Source: Candidatus Scybalocola faecipullorum (lineage in GTDB: Bacteria; Bacillota; Clostridia; Lachnospirales; Lachnospiraceae). From it: a DNA stretch of 64,000 nt. The stretch lies in the NCBI GenBank assembly GCA_018716485.1, contig DVJY01000037.1, positions 17,961 to 81,960 on the forward strand, read 5' to 3'. Numbering within the stretch: position 1 is the stretch's first letter; the number at the start of each line of letters is the position of its first letter. The notes under the pieces were generated by a model. The model did not search any database. It saw nothing but the letters and a program-made list of their open reading frames with translations, and had not been told where the DNA came from. Positions 51,597 to 61,474 of the stretch are shown piece by piece. The position numbers and the translations under genes were made by a program.

Positions 51597-53777
51597 TCAA
51601 TCACCCGGCCGGTGTTTTTGACTTTGTACAGCCATAAATATGCACACACTCCGCGGCCGCATAATATACCTGCTTTCGCTGAGTAATTCTTCTTTTTTTA
51701 AAATTGCTTCCGTATCTCTGGCTGTATCGACTGCCGGACGCCATACGCCGCGGATCAGTTTTGGCAGTGTCACTTCAACATCTTCCCAGTATGTATTCAG
51801 TGCAAGATAAATCATATCATCTCTGCCGTGGTCATCTTTTCCGGCAAACATTACACCGATCATATGCGTATCCCACATATACTTTCCATTCCAAGGCTCA
51901 CTGCCATGAAGGCTGAGTGATGGAAAGCCCTGACTGCAGACGGCAGTATTTTTCCTGAGTATCGGATGCTTTTTTCGAAAAGCCGTCATAAACCGGCAAA
52001 ATTCCAGCAGTTCTTTATTTTTTTCCGCCATGGTCCAGTCCAGCCATGAAATCTCATTATCCTGACAATAAGGATTATTATTACCGTACTGCGTATTGCC
52101 GAATTCGTCCCCTGCCAGAAACATGGGTGTTCCTCTGCTGCACATCAGTACTGCAAAGGCATTTTTAATCATCTGAAACCTCAGTTTTAACACCTCCGGC
52201 GATTGTGCCGGACCTTCCTCGCCGCAGTTCCAGCTCCGGTTATCATTAGTACCATCCGTATTATTCCAGCCATTATCTTCATTATGCTTTTCATTATACG
52301 CATAAAGGTCATAGAGTGTAAACCCATCATGGCATGTCAAAAAATTGACTGAGGCATTTTCACCTCTCTGCTGCGGCGGATACAGATCCAAAGAGCCGCA
52401 TATACGGGCGGCCGCCGCCTGCGCAAATCCGCAGTCCCCTTTAAGAAAGCTTCTCAGATCATCTCTGTACTTGCCGTTCCATTCCGACCACCGATTATAT
52501 GCAGGAAAACTGCCTACCTGATACAATCCCCCGGCATCCCAAGCTTCAGCAATCAAATCTGCACCTGACAAAATCGGATCGTATGCCAGACTTTCCAACA
52601 GCGGCGGCTTATTCATCGGCGCTCCGTCTTCGCTTCGGCCGAGAATAGACGCCAGATCAAACCGAAAACCGTCAACATGGTAATTGACGACCCAGTAACG
52701 CAGACAATTCAAAATCAGCTCACGCACCATCGGATGGTTGCAATTTAGCGTATTACCGCAGCCGCTGAAATTATAATAATCTCCCTCCGGCGTCAGCATA
52801 TAGTATATATTATTATCAATCCCTTTAAATGAAAAAAACGGACCCTGAGCATTACCTTCCGCCGTATGATTAAACACAACATCAAGGATAACTTTAATTC
52901 CTTCTTTATGAAGTTCTTTGATCAGAGTCTTTAATTCATGCCCTTCCCGATTGTATTCAATTCCCGAAGCATAGCTCGTATTCGGCGCAAAAAAGCAGAC
53001 CGGATTATACCCCCAGTAATCAAGCAGTTTTCTTCCATTGACAACCCGCATGCTTCTCGTCTCATCAAACTCAAAAATCGGCATAAATTCCACTGCATTA
53101 ATGCCCAATGCTTTCAAATAAGGTATTTTTTCACGAATCCCATCGAATGTGCCCGGATGACATACTTCAGAACTTTCATGTTTTGTAAATCCTCGAACGT
53201 GAAGCTCATAAATAATACAGTCTGAAAGCTTTGCCCGTTTTTTCTGAGGCATTTCCCAGTTAAAATTATTATGGACAACTCTTGCTTTATAAAAGGCATC
53301 GTCCGAAAGCTGCATACCCCACCGGCTCTGCCCGGTCACTGCTTTGGCATAGGGATCAAGCAAATATTTATGTTTATCAAATAAAAGTCCCTCTGCAGGA
53401 TTATAAGGGCCATCCATGGCATAAGCATACTCGAATTCATCGATCTTCAGGCCGAAAACGAACATGGAAAAAACATGACCGACATGATAATTTTCCGGAA
53501 ATGGAATACGCGCGTACGGCTGTGTGCTCTCTCTGCGGAATAATAGCAGTTCACAGGCCGTGGCCGAATTGGAAACAACTGTAAAATTAACGCCATCCGG
53601 AAGCGCCGATGCTCCGTTGATTTCATAAAATCCCGGCCGCACGTCAAAGCCATGGATCCGGTCAATGGGTTTTAAATTCTTTTTGTCCTCTACTTCAATT
53701 CCCGAAAAATCTTCCAGCAAAAATTCTTCTTTCTGCGCAATCGCTTTGCGCCGTATATGATTGCCACTGTACTTCAT
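51597..53777 (-). CDS. glgX: Glycogen debranching enzyme/isoamylase type (GH13)
   Basis: A 726-residue GH13 debranching enzyme that cleaves alpha-1,6 branches of glycogen-type polymers. A CBM48 domain (about 45-145) precedes the barrel. The conserved regions are intact: DVVFNHTAEG (299-308), GFRFDLASIL with nucleophile Asp374, LIAEAWDAGG with acid/base Glu411, and LTCHDGFTLYD with Asp484. GGGAGGAGGGCTATC precedes the ATG and a TTGACA promoter lies upstream. The 612-residue paralogue on the same strand lacks these residues. GlgX and pullulanase cannot be firmly separated here. Confidence 0.9.
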   Translation of the reverse strand: MKYSGNHIRRKAIAQKEEFLLEDFSGIEVEDKKNLKPIDRIHGFDVRPGFYEINGASALPDGVNFTVVSNSATACELLLFRRESTQPYARIPFPENYHVGHVFSMFVFGLKIDEFEYAYAMDGPYNPAEGLLFDKHKYLLDPYAKAVTGQSRWGMQLSDDAFYKARVVHNNFNWEMPQKKRAKLSDCIIYELHVRGFTKHESSEVCHPGTFDGIREKIPYLKALGINAVEFMPIFEFDETRSMRVVNGRKLLDYWGYNPVCFFAPNTSYASGIEYNREGHELKTLIKELHKEGIKVILDVVFNHTAEGNAQGPFFSFKGIDNNIYYMLTPEGDYYNFSGCGNTLNCNHPMVRELILNCLRYWVVNYHVDGFRFDLASILGRSEDGAPMNKPPLLESLAYDPILSGADLIAEAWDAGGLYQVGSFPAYNRWSEWNGKYRDDLRSFLKGDCGFAQAAAARICGSLDLYPPQQRGENASVNFLTCHDGFTLYDLYAYNEKHNEDNGWNNTDGTNDNRSWNCGEEGPAQSPEVLKLRFQMIKNAFAVLMCSRGTPMFLAGDEFGNTQYGNNNPYCQDNEISWLDWTMAEKNKELLEFCRFMTAFRKKHPILRKNTAVCSQGFPSLSLHGSEPWNGKYMWDTHMIGVMFAGKDDHGRDDMIYLALNTYWEDVEVTLPKLIRGVWRPAVDTARDTEAILKKEELLSESRYIMRPRSVCIFMAVQSQKHRPGD

Positions 53778-53807
53778 GATAGCCCTCCTCCCAAAATGAA
53801 TGAATTT

Positions 53808-53836
53808 ATGATAAGTGATTCACCTCCTTTTGTCAA
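53808..53836 (-). promoter_or_regulatory. Promoter of glgX
   Basis: Minus-strand TTGACA (53831-53836), 17 bases, TATCAT (53808-53813), about 25 bases before the start codon. Confidence 0.75.
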
Positions 53837-53890
53837 CTTATCCTTAATCGAAGATTCTGCTGTCAAAGCTGATTTTTTCAAAATTTCCCC

Positions 53891-53918
53891 TTGAAAATTC
53901 ACGGATTTTCAGTAAAAT
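53891..53918 (+). promoter_or_regulatory. Promoter of the second ABC-F gene
   Basis: TTGAAA (53891-53896), 16 bases, TAAAAT (53913-53918). The leader carries a 7-base stem hairpin CCGCCGA/TCGGCGG (53946-53963) just ahead of the ribosome site. Confidence 0.5.
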
Positions 53919-53994
53919 AGTATCTGATTGTCTCGTAAACCCGATCCGCCGAACGATCGGCGGTGACTGACAAATTATGGAGGTTATCAATTTT

Positions 53995-55626
53995 ATGATC
54001 AGTGCAAACAACATTACACTGCGAATCGGTAAAAAAGCCTTATTTGAAGATGTCAATATTAAATTTACCGAAGGGAACTGTTACGGCCTGATTGGTGCCA
54101 ACGGTGCAGGAAAGTCTACCTTTTTAAAAATTTTATCCGGCGCCCTTGAACCGACCAAAGGAGAAGTTATCATGAATCAGGGCGAGCGTCTCTCCGTTTT
54201 AAAACAGGATCACTATCAGTATGATGATTATACGGTGCTTGACGCTGTCATTATGGGCAATGCCCGTCTCTATGAAATCATGAAAGAGAAAGAAGCCATT
54301 TATGCCAAAGAAGATTTTACTGAAGAAGACGGTATGAAAGCCAGTGAACTTGAAGGTGAATTCGCCCAGCTAAACGGCTGGGAAGCTGAAAGCGATGCCG
54401 CGATTTTGTTAAACGGCCTGGGCATTGAAAATGAACTTCACACGCTATATCTGCGTGATCTTGACGGCGGTCAGAAAGTCAAGGTACTGCTGGCTCAGGC
54501 CTTGTTTGGCAATCCTGACGTTCTGCTTTTGGACGAGCCGACAAACCATTTGGATTTAGATGCGATTGCATGGCTTGAAGAGTTCCTGATCAACTTTGAA
54601 AATACAGTCATCGTTGTCTCCCATGACCGCTACTTTTTAAATAAAGTGTGTACGCATATCGCAGACATCGACTACGGAAAGATTCAGCTTTATTCAGGCA
54701 ATTACGATTTCTGGTATGAATCCAGCCAGCTGATGATCAAGCAAATGAAAGAAGCCAATAAAAAGAAGGAAGAAAAGATTAAAGAGCTTCAGGATTTTAT
54801 TCAGCGTTTCTCTGCCAATGCTTCAAAATCCAAACAGGCAACTTCAAGAAAACGGGCCCTTGAAAAAATACAGCTTGACGAAATCCGTCCTTCCAGCCGA
54901 AAGTACCCGTACATTGACTTTAAGCCGAACCGCGAAATCGGCAATGAAGTGCTTCAGGTCACAGATTTAACAAAGACCATCGACGGTGTCAAACTGCTCG
55001 ACCACATTTCGTTTACACTGGGTCATGACGACAAAGTCGCTTTTGTAGGCCCAAACAGCAAAGCAACAACCGCTCTCTTTCAGATTTTGGCCGGCGAAAT
55101 GGAGCCTGATGAAGGTTCCTACAAATGGGGCGTGACAACGAGCCAAGCTTATTTTCCGAAAGACAACAACGCCATTTTCGCTTCCGACGATACGATTGTG
55201 GACTGGCTGATGCAGTATTCCCCTGAAAAAGATGTCACATTTGTCCGCGGATTTTTGGGCCGCATGCTTTTTTCCGGCGATGACGGACTTAAAAAGCTTA
55301 ATGTCCTTTCCGGCGGTGAGCGTGTCCGCTGTATGCTCTCTAAGATGATGATGCTGGGCGCCAACACGCTGATCATGGATGAACCGACAAACCATTTGGA
55401 CATGGAATCTATTACAGCCTTGAACAACGGTCTGATCAAATATCCGGGTGTACTCTTGTTTACATCTCAGGATCATCAGTTCGTGCAGACAACAGCCAAC
55501 CGTATTATGGAACTGACACCGGGCGGACTGATTGACAAACAGTGTACTTACGATGAATATCTTGAAAATGATGAGATGGCAAGAAAACGTCAGATTATGA
55601 ATATGGATGATCAGATAGACGACTGA
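53995..55626 (+). CDS. ABC-F family ATPase (YbiT/YkpA-like)
   Basis: A 543-residue ABC-F protein. NBD1 is canonical: Walker A GANGAGKS (34-41), Walker B LLLDEPTNHLD. The ABC-F linker is present (about 240-300, QRFSANASKSKQATSRKRAL). NBD2 has an altered Walker A, GPNSKATTALF at 352-362, in which the P-loop lysine position reads Thr, but keeps the signature LSGGERVRCMLS and Walker B LIMDEPTNHLD. The signature region of NBD1 is also unusual (LRDLDGGQKVKVLL). GGAGG precedes ATG 53995, so the in-frame ATG at 53977 lies ahead of the ribosome site. ABC-F members act on ribosomes; antibiotic resistance is not implied by sequence. Confidence 0.9.
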   Translation: MISANNITLRIGKKALFEDVNIKFTEGNCYGLIGANGAGKSTFLKILSGALEPTKGEVIMNQGERLSVLKQDHYQYDDYTVLDAVIMGNARLYEIMKEKEAIYAKEDFTEEDGMKASELEGEFAQLNGWEAESDAAILLNGLGIENELHTLYLRDLDGGQKVKVLLAQALFGNPDVLLLDEPTNHLDLDAIAWLEEFLINFENTVIVVSHDRYFLNKVCTHIADIDYGKIQLYSGNYDFWYESSQLMIKQMKEANKKKEEKIKELQDFIQRFSANASKSKQATSRKRALEKIQLDEIRPSSRKYPYIDFKPNREIGNEVLQVTDLTKTIDGVKLLDHISFTLGHDDKVAFVGPNSKATTALFQILAGEMEPDEGSYKWGVTTSQAYFPKDNNAIFASDDTIVDWLMQYSPEKDVTFVRGFLGRMLFSGDDGLKKLNVLSGGERVRCMLSKMMMLGANTLIMDEPTNHLDMESITALNNGLIKYPGVLLFTSQDHQFVQTTANRIMELTPGGLIDKQCTYDEYLENDEMARKRQIMNMDDQIDD

Positions 55627-55631
55627 TGCCG

Positions 55632-55766
55632 GGGTATCGCGCAAACTCTCATGCCGCGCCAAGCGCGGCAGCACGATAAATAAAAGCCACGGATTGCTCC
55701 GCGTCTCTAAAGCACAGACAAGCGGTCTGCTTTCAGACCGCTTGTCTGTGCTTTGAGACGGGCTTT
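55632..55766. repeat. Composite palindromic repeat after the ABC-F gene
   Basis: GGGGTATCGCG is followed by a hairpin GCCGCGC/GCGCGGC, then CGATAAA. A second hairpin follows, with exact 21-base arms at 55709-55729 and 55734-55754 (AAAGCACAGACAAGCGGTCT plus G, and inverse), extended by CGTCTC/GAGACG and AAAGCC/GGCTTT outside. It shares TATCGC and GGGC-TTT words with the elements near 19215 and 63839. It lacks an open frame. Confidence 0.7.
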
Positions 55767-55773
55767 CAAAGTA

Positions 55774-55818
55774 AAATACCTGCCAAGACAGTTTTACTGT
55801 CCGGGCAGGTATTTTTTT
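55774..55818. terminator. Bidirectional terminator, ABC-F gene and pur operon
   Basis: AAATACCTGCC (55774-55784) pairs with GGCAGGTATTT (55804-55814), with an inner GACAGT/ACTGTC stem and T-runs on both strands, between convergent transcripts. Confidence 0.85.
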
Positions 55819-55823
55819 ATGTT

Positions 55824-56459
55824 TTATGCAATTTCGTCGATCTGTGTAATTTTCCATGTGCCGTCATTTTCCTGAAGGGTCATCTGCATCTTTGTTTCCA
55901 AAGTTCCGGCATTTTCCACAGCTGACTTCATTTCTTCAAATAATTTCGGCGCGCAGGCATCAATGATTGCCTGTGTAACAGCATCTTCACCGTCCGATTC
56001 TGCCAGCTGCGCAAGCTCATCCATATGTTCTCCGGCATATTCATCAAACAATGTGCCCATGTCCACATTATTCATACCATCAAGCGCTGACTCTGCATCA
56101 ATAAAACTTCCTGAAATCTGTACGGTCGCCTGACCTTCATTTTCTTCCACATTGTCTATTGTATATGACTTCACCGAATTTTGAAGAAAATATTTAACGA
56201 ATTCATTGGCCGCACTGTTGTAGGTTTCACCCATCGTTTCATCTGTCAGATTGGCTACGTTACTGATTTCCGATAATCCGAAATTATCTGTCAGATCATC
56301 TGCCGCAGCTGTCAGCGCCTGCTCGTAATCCCCCGCCTGAATGCCTGCAAAATAGGCATCGACCGAACTTTTAATCTCTTCTTCATGGGAGACGCCGCCA
56401 CAGGCCGCCAGCGCCGCACACATCATCATGCCTAAGCAAAATAATAAGAACTTTTTCAT
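55824..56459 (-). CDS. Secreted lipoprotein, DUF5105/DUF4878-like
   Basis: A 211-residue lipoprotein: signal peptide MKKFLLFCLGMMMCAALAAC with a lipobox at LAAC (Cys20), then a mature part of about 190 residues with EEEIKSSVDAYFAGIQAGDYEQALTAAA-type helices followed by beta strands and ending in WKITQIDEIA. The overall NTF2-like layout (helix-rich start, FVKYFLQNSVKSYTIDNV, then strands) resembles DUF4878/DUF5105 lipoproteins of unknown function. It begins 18 bases after purD, so it is likely the last gene of the purine transcript, although its role there is not clear. Confidence 0.75.
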   Translation of the reverse strand: MKKFLLFCLGMMMCAALAACGGVSHEEEIKSSVDAYFAGIQAGDYEQALTAAADDLTDNFGLSEISNVANLTDETMGETYNSAANEFVKYFLQNSVKSYTIDNVEENEGQATVQISGSFIDAESALDGMNNVDMGTLFDEYAGEHMDELAQLAESDGEDAVTQAIIDACAPKLFEEMKSAVENAGTLETKMQMTLQENDGTWKITQIDEIA

Positions 56460-56477
56460 ACCCTATACCTCTCATTT

Positions 56478-57740
56478 TTAAAAATCTTTACCGATATCGT
56501 GCCTGTAATATTTATTTGCAAAATCAATCCAGCCTACTGCCTCATAAGCATTTTTCCGCGCTTCATGCAGATCTTTGCCTTTCGCCGTAATACCAAGCAC
56601 CCGGCCGCCGTTGGTCACGATCTGCCCGTTATCAAACTTGGTGCCGGCATGGAAACAGTAATAGCCCTCTTTGCCGTCGAAGTTTTCAAAGCCCGTAATC
56701 GGCAGCCCCTTATCGTACTTCTCCGGATAGCCGTCAGAAGCAAGAATAACACACACTGCCGCATTATCCTCAAATTCAAGCGCCAACTGATCTAAAGTAC
56801 CGTCGATACAAGCTTCAAACACATCGATAATATCATTTTTCATTCTCGGAAGAACAACCTGAGCTTCCGGATCACCGAAACGGGCATTATATTCAAGAAC
56901 TTTCGGCCCTTCCTGCGTCAGCATCAGACCGACAAATAATACGCCCTTAAATGTTCTGCCTTCCTGACGCATAGCGTCTATCGTCTTATCAAACACTTCT
57001 TTCTGGCAGAATGTCTGCATTTCTGCAGTATAGAACGGACTCGGTGAAAATGTACCCATCCCGCCTGTATTTAAGCCCTGATCACCGTCTTTGGCACGTT
57101 TATGATCCTGTGCGGATGTCATCGGCTTAATTGTTTTTCCATCGCTGAAACAAAGCACTGAAACTTCACGGCCGGTCATAAATTCTTCTATAACAATTTT
57201 ATCTCCGGCGCTGCCAAAGTGCTTGTCTACCATCAATTCTTTAACACCGGCCTTTGCTTCATCCAGATTGTTGCAGATCAGCACTCCTTTGCCCAGTGCC
57301 AGCCCGTCAGCCTTTAAAACAATCGGCATTTTTGCTGTCTCAAGATATGCCAGCGCATCATCGGCATTTGTAAAAGTCTCATAAGCAGCTGTCGGAACAT
57401 GATATTTTTTCATCAGATCTTTTGAAAAAGCTTTAGAGCCTTCAATAATGGCCGCATTTTTTCTCGGTCCGAAAACTCTTAATCCTTCTGCTTCAAAAGC
57501 ATCGACAACACCTCCGACCAATGGATCGTCCATACCGATAACCGTCAGGTCAATGGCTTTTTCTTTTGCAAAAGCTGTCAGTTTATCAAATTCCATCGGG
57601 CCAATATTCACACATTCGGCAATAGAGGCAATACCCGCATTGCCCGGCGCGCAGTAAATCTTTGTCACCTTTTTGCTCTGTGCCACTTTGGCCGCTATGG
57701 CATGTTCTCTGCCGCCGCTGCCTACAATAAGTACTTTCAT
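56478..57740 (-). CDS. purD: Phosphoribosylamine-glycine ligase
   Basis: A 420-residue ATP-grasp enzyme joining glycine to phosphoribosylamine. Motifs: KVLIVGSGGREHAIAAKVAQ, the APGNAGIASIAECVNIG stretch, ADGLALGKGVLICNN, HKRAKDGDQGLNTGGMGTFS, and EYNARFGDPEAQVVLPRM. TTGAGGAGGAATAATCG precedes the start, 3 bases after purN. Confidence 0.97.
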   Translation of the reverse strand: MKVLIVGSGGREHAIAAKVAQSKKVTKIYCAPGNAGIASIAECVNIGPMEFDKLTAFAKEKAIDLTVIGMDDPLVGGVVDAFEAEGLRVFGPRKNAAIIEGSKAFSKDLMKKYHVPTAAYETFTNADDALAYLETAKMPIVLKADGLALGKGVLICNNLDEAKAGVKELMVDKHFGSAGDKIVIEEFMTGREVSVLCFSDGKTIKPMTSAQDHKRAKDGDQGLNTGGMGTFSPSPFYTAEMQTFCQKEVFDKTIDAMRQEGRTFKGVLFVGLMLTQEGPKVLEYNARFGDPEAQVVLPRMKNDIIDVFEACIDGTLDQLALEFEDNAAVCVILASDGYPEKYDKGLPITGFENFDGKEGYYCFHAGTKFDNGQIVTNGGRVLGITAKGKDLHEARKNAYEAVGWIDFANKYYRHDIGKDF

Positions 57741-57743
57741 CGA

Positions 57744-58373
57744 TTATTCCTCCTCAATTTTGGCAATGCCGTCCTTGACGCTGACACGTCCCGCCGCAAT
57801 AGCATCAATGACTTTCGGCATAATTATCCATTCTGCCTGTTCCATAATCCGGCGCTGAAGGGTCTGCGGCGTATCATCATTTTTAACTTCTACCGCTTTC
57901 TGCATAATGATCGGGCCTGTATCTGTCCCTTCATCCACAAAATGTACTGTTGCGCCGCTGACTTTCACACCTTTTTTCAGTGCCGCCTCATGGACGTGAA
58001 GTCCGTAATAGCCCTGGCCGCAGAAAGACGGAATAAGCGACGGATGGATATTTATGATTTTGTTTCTGTATTTCTCGATGATCATTGCCGGAACGACAAC
58101 CATAAAGCCTGCAAGTACGATCAGATCAACATTTGCCCGATCGATTTCATCAAGCAGCGCATGATTAAAGGCATCTCTGCTTTCAAACTGCTTCGGAGAA
58201 ATACATACGGCTTTAATGTCATGCTGTCTGGCTCTCTCCAGTGCATAGGCCTTTGGGTTATTGCTGATGACAATTTGGATGGCCGCATTTTTGACCGTAC
58301 CGTCTTCAATTCTGTCGATGATCGCCTGAAGATTGGTGCCGGAACCGGATACGAGCACTGCAATTTTTAACAT
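57744..58373 (-). CDS. purN: Phosphoribosylglycinamide formyltransferase
   Basis: A 209-residue folate-dependent formyltransferase. [20 protein letters not shown] at the N-terminus binds phosphoribosyl, [11 protein letters not shown] contains the catalytic Asn-His pair, and [20 protein letters not shown] carries the essential Asp. It overlaps the end of purM by 7 bases, consistent with translational coupling. The 10-formyl-tetrahydrofolate it needs derives from the one-carbon pool supplied by GlyA. Confidence 0.97.
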   Translation of the reverse strand: MLKIAVLVSGSGTNLQAIIDRIEDGTVKNAAIQIVISNNPKAYALERARQHDIKAVCISPKQFESRDAFNHALLDEIDRANVDLIVLAGFMVVVPAMIIEKYRNKIINIHPSLIPSFCGQGYYGLHVHEAALKKGVKVSGATVHFVDEGTDTGPIIMQKAVEVKNDDTPQTLQRRIMEQAEWIIMPKVIDAIAAGRVSVKDGIAKIEEE

Positions 58374-59392
58374 AAGATCACACCTTTTTCCCCGGCTTTT
58401 GCTTCGCCGATTTTATATGCTTTTTCTCCTGCCGCTTCCAAAATTTCAACAGCCTGATCCGCCATCGCAGGATCAACGCCGATCACCATGCCGATACCCA
58501 TATTGTAGGTATTATACATCACTTTTTCTTCAACCTGACCTTTTTTGGCCATCAGCCTGAAGATTGCCGGTACTTCATAACTGTCCTTATGAACAACTGC
58601 GCATATGCCTTCCGGAAGCATTCTCGGAATATTTTCATAAAAACCGCCGCCTGTAATGTGGCTGCACGCCTTGACTGTCACGCCGCCATCCTTTAACGCT
58701 TTTAATGCCTTCACATAAATCTTTGTCGGCGCAATGAGCGCTTCGCCCAGCGTCGTGCCAAGTTCTTCATAATATGTGTCCAAAGATTCCTTTGTCATCT
58801 CAAAAATCTTGCGGACTAAGGAAAAACCATTGCTGTGTACACCTGAGGAAGCAATGCCGATCAGGATGTCGCCGTCTTTTAAATCCTTTCCCGTGATCAA
58901 ATTCTTTTTGTCCACAATGCCTACCGCAAACCCGGCCAGATCATATTCATCCTCCGGATAAAATCCCGGCATCTCCGCAGTTTCACCGCCGATTAAGGCT
59001 GCGCCTGCCTGAGTACAGCCTTCGGCTACACCTTTAACAATTTCTGCGATCTTTGACGGCGTATTCTTTCCGCACGCAATATAATCCAAGAAAAATAACG
59101 GTTCTCCGCCGGCACACGCGATATCATTGACACACATAGCCACACAATCAATACCCACCGTATCATGCTTATCCATAATAAATGCCAGCTTCAGTTTTGT
59201 ACCCACACCATCTGTACCGGACACAAGGGTCGGCTCTTCCATATTTTTAAAGCTGTTCATTGAAAATGCTCCTGAGAAACCGCCGATATCTGTCAGCACT
59301 TCCGGACGCATCGTTTTCATAACATGTTCCTTCATCAAACGCACGGATTCATAACCGGCTTCAATATCTACACCTGAATTTTTATAATCCAT
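58367..59392 (-). CDS. purM: Phosphoribosylformylglycinamidine cyclo-ligase
   Basis: A 341-residue AIR synthetase. [20 protein letters not shown] starts the protein; [36 protein letters not shown] and [12 protein letters not shown] are signature segments. The ATG at 59392 lies directly behind TGGAGGAAAAA; an in-frame GTG at 59404 overlaps that site. It follows purF by 23 bases. Confidence 0.97.
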   Translation of the reverse strand: MDYKNSGVDIEAGYESVRLMKEHVMKTMRPEVLTDIGGFSGAFSMNSFKNMEEPTLVSGTDGVGTKLKLAFIMDKHDTVGIDCVAMCVNDIACAGGEPLFFLDYIACGKNTPSKIAEIVKGVAEGCTQAGAALIGGETAEMPGFYPEDEYDLAGFAVGIVDKKNLITGKDLKDGDILIGIASSGVHSNGFSLVRKIFEMTKESLDTYYEELGTTLGEALIAPTKIYVKALKALKDGGVTVKACSHITGGGFYENIPRMLPEGICAVVHKDSYEVPAIFRLMAKKGQVEEKVMYNTYNMGIGMVIGVDPAMADQAVEILEAAGEKAYKIGEAKAGEKGVILC

Positions 59393-59415
59393 TTTTTCCT
59401 CCACCTATTCTTCCA

Positions 59416-60783
59416 TTATTTTACTGGATAATCACCGTCAAAGCATGCGCTGCAAAAGCCCTGATCACAGCCGCCGCACGCCTTTTTAAGCCCCTCAAGA
59501 CTTAAAAACTTTACGGAATCGGCGCCGATACTCCGGCAAATTTCCTCTTCGGTATCCTGATTGCCGCCCATCGGCCGGTCAGGCGTACTTGCGCCATACA
59601 GGCAGTCATACCGTACCATCGGCGCGCAAATGCGCAGATGGATTTCTTTGGCCCCTGCATGTCTTAACGCCGCCACAAAAATCTTGGCTGTCGTGCCCTG
59701 AATCATAGAATCATCGACAACGGCAAGCTTCAATCCTTTGACATTACTTTGGATGACCGACAATTTCATATTAATACCTTTGGCAAACATACCTTCATCC
59801 GGTTTCATAAGCTTGCTGCCAAAATATTTATTTTTAATAAAAGCATCAACAAGCGGCAGTCCCATCGCCGCCGCATATCCTTCGGCCGCTGCAAGTCCCG
59901 AATCCGGCACCCAGACAACTCCGTCTGCATCGGCCGGAGCCTGCGCCGCCATCTCCCGACCCATCGCTGATCTTGCTTTATAGATTTCGACACCGTTAAA
60001 TACACTGTCCGGTCTGGAATGATAAATATATTCAAAAGCACAAATAGCAGATTTCGTGTCCGGCTGACGGCTATTTAAAGAATATACGCCTTTTTGTCCG
60101 GCAACAAGAATTTCTCCCGGAGCCACTTCTCTTTCAAACTCAATACCCAGTTCATTAAACGCGCACGTTTCTGAAGAAAAATAATACGTATCTCCTTTTT
60201 TTCCAAATACCAGCGGACGGATTCCTTTCGGATCCCGCACACCGATGACTTTTCTCGGTGTCATCACAAGCAGCGCATAACCGCCTTTAAGTTCAGGCAT
60301 GACTTTTGCAATAGCCTCTTCAATGGTCGAACACTGATTCCTTGCTCTGGAAATAAGGACGGAAACCACCTCTGCAGCTTCCAGTGTCTGGAATACCGCG
60401 CCTTTGAGTTCCAGGTCTCTTCTAAGTTCTTCTGTATTGGTCAGCCCGCCGTTTAATGCCACCGCCATATGCCCCTTTGTATAACGGATCACGATAGGCT
60501 GCGCATTTTCCACGGCATCCTGCCCCGCATAGCGCAGTACATGACCGATTCCCATATGACCGCCCATACGGTCAATAGATTCTTTATCGAAAACTTCCGT
60601 GACAAGCCCTTTATCTTTCTTATACTTAAACTGACCATCATCGTGGACGCAGATACCTGAAGCTTCCGTGCCGCGGTGCTGCAGCGAAAAAAGGCCGTAA
60701 TATATGATTTTGGCCGCTTCAGATACATTGCTTCCGTAAAGTCCAAATAAACCGCATCTGTCCAATACTTTATCGTTATTCAT
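59416..60783 (-). CDS. purF: Amidophosphoribosyltransferase
   Basis: A 455-residue first committed enzyme of purine synthesis. A nine-residue propeptide (MNNDKVLDR) would be cleaved to expose Cys10 of CGLFGLYG as the glutaminase nucleophile. The phosphoribosyltransferase part has VVDDSMIQGTTAKI. C-terminal cysteines (ACGGCDQGFCSACFDGDYPV) are placed like the Fe-S ligands of Bacillus PurF, which make the enzyme oxygen-sensitive. It follows purE by 15 bases. Confidence 0.97.
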   Translation of the reverse strand: MNNDKVLDRCGLFGLYGSNVSEAAKIIYYGLFSLQHRGTEASGICVHDDGQFKYKKDKGLVTEVFDKESIDRMGGHMGIGHVLRYAGQDAVENAQPIVIRYTKGHMAVALNGGLTNTEELRRDLELKGAVFQTLEAAEVVSVLISRARNQCSTIEEAIAKVMPELKGGYALLVMTPRKVIGVRDPKGIRPLVFGKKGDTYYFSSETCAFNELGIEFEREVAPGEILVAGQKGVYSLNSRQPDTKSAICAFEYIYHSRPDSVFNGVEIYKARSAMGREMAAQAPADADGVVWVPDSGLAAAEGYAAAMGLPLVDAFIKNKYFGSKLMKPDEGMFAKGINMKLSVIQSNVKGLKLAVVDDSMIQGTTAKIFVAALRHAGAKEIHLRICAPMVRYDCLYGASTPDRPMGGNQDTEEEICRSIGADSVKFLSLEGLKKACGGCDQGFCSACFDGDYPVK

Positions 60784-60798
60784 GCTTCACTGTCCTTC

Positions 60799-61320
60799 CT
60801 ATTTTCCCTGTTCTTTTAAGTATGCCTTATATCCGATTTCCTGAAGCTTTGCATCCTTTGCGACAACCTGATCCTTCAGTTTGGCAGAATATGCTTTCAG
60901 ACGTGTTAAAAGTTCCTCATCACTTGTAGCCAAAATCTTAGCTGCCAAAAGTCCCGCATTGGCTCCGCCGTTAATGGCTACTGTGGCAACCGGAATGCCG
61001 GAAGGCATCTGAACGATTGAATATAAGGAATCGCGGCCGCCAAGAGATGTTGTATGCATAGGTACACCAATGACCGGCATCGGGAAAATTGCCGCACACA
61101 TACCCGGAAGGTGTGCTGCCATTCCAGCCCCGGCAATGATGACCTTAAATCCTTTTGCTTCAGCACTTTTGGCGTATTCAAAAAATACATCCGGCTCGCG
61201 GTGCGCTGAAATAACGGTAATTTCGCATTCAACCCCTAATTCCTCTAAAATATCTGCCGCTTTGCTCATCACCGAAAGGTCCGAATCACTTCCCATGACA
61301 ATACCAACTTTACCACTCAT
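60799..61320 (-). CDS. purE: N5-carboxyaminoimidazole ribonucleotide mutase
   Basis: A 173-residue class I PurE: VGIVMGSDSDLSVMSKAADI, ISAHREPDVFFEYAK and AGAGMAAHLPGMCA are diagnostic, with VIGVPMHTTSLGGRDSLYS following. It opens the purine operon, with TAAGGAGGATACACAG before the start. No purK is present in the window; the class I sequence predicts that PurK should exist elsewhere if the pathway is complete. Confidence 0.96.
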   Translation of the reverse strand: MSGKVGIVMGSDSDLSVMSKAADILEELGVECEITVISAHREPDVFFEYAKSAEAKGFKVIIAGAGMAAHLPGMCAAIFPMPVIGVPMHTTSLGGRDSLYSIVQMPSGIPVATVAINGGANAGLLAAKILATSDEELLTRLKAYSAKLKDQVVAKDAKLQEIGYKAYLKEQGK

Positions 61321-61418
61321 CTGTGTATCCTCCTTAATTTATATTTATTAACTTATCTAATACTTTTTTCATCTCTTCGGAAACAGATACCTTTCCTGAA
61401 AAGATTTTCTCATCTTTA

Positions 61419-61447
61419 ATTGTACTCGCTGCACAGCGCTTCGTCAA
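61419..61447 (-). promoter_or_regulatory. Promoter of the purine operon
   Basis: Minus-strand TTGACG (61442-61447), 17 bases, TACAAT (61419-61424). The roughly 90-base leader shows no purine-riboswitch core. Confidence 0.65.
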
Positions 61448-61474
61448 TCACAAGGTTCTTATACGACTCATTAG

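Noticed and set aside
54967..55857. A 296-codon open frame antisense to the second ABC-F gene
   Set aside because: It mirrors the codon bias of the real plus-strand gene, has no ribosome site and encodes His/Arg/Cys-rich text without family resemblance.
61320..61430. Possible leader peptide or purine riboswitch ahead of purE
   Set aside because: A 14-codon frame exists but lacks a ribosome site and regulatory codons, and the conserved purine-riboswitch loops were not found.
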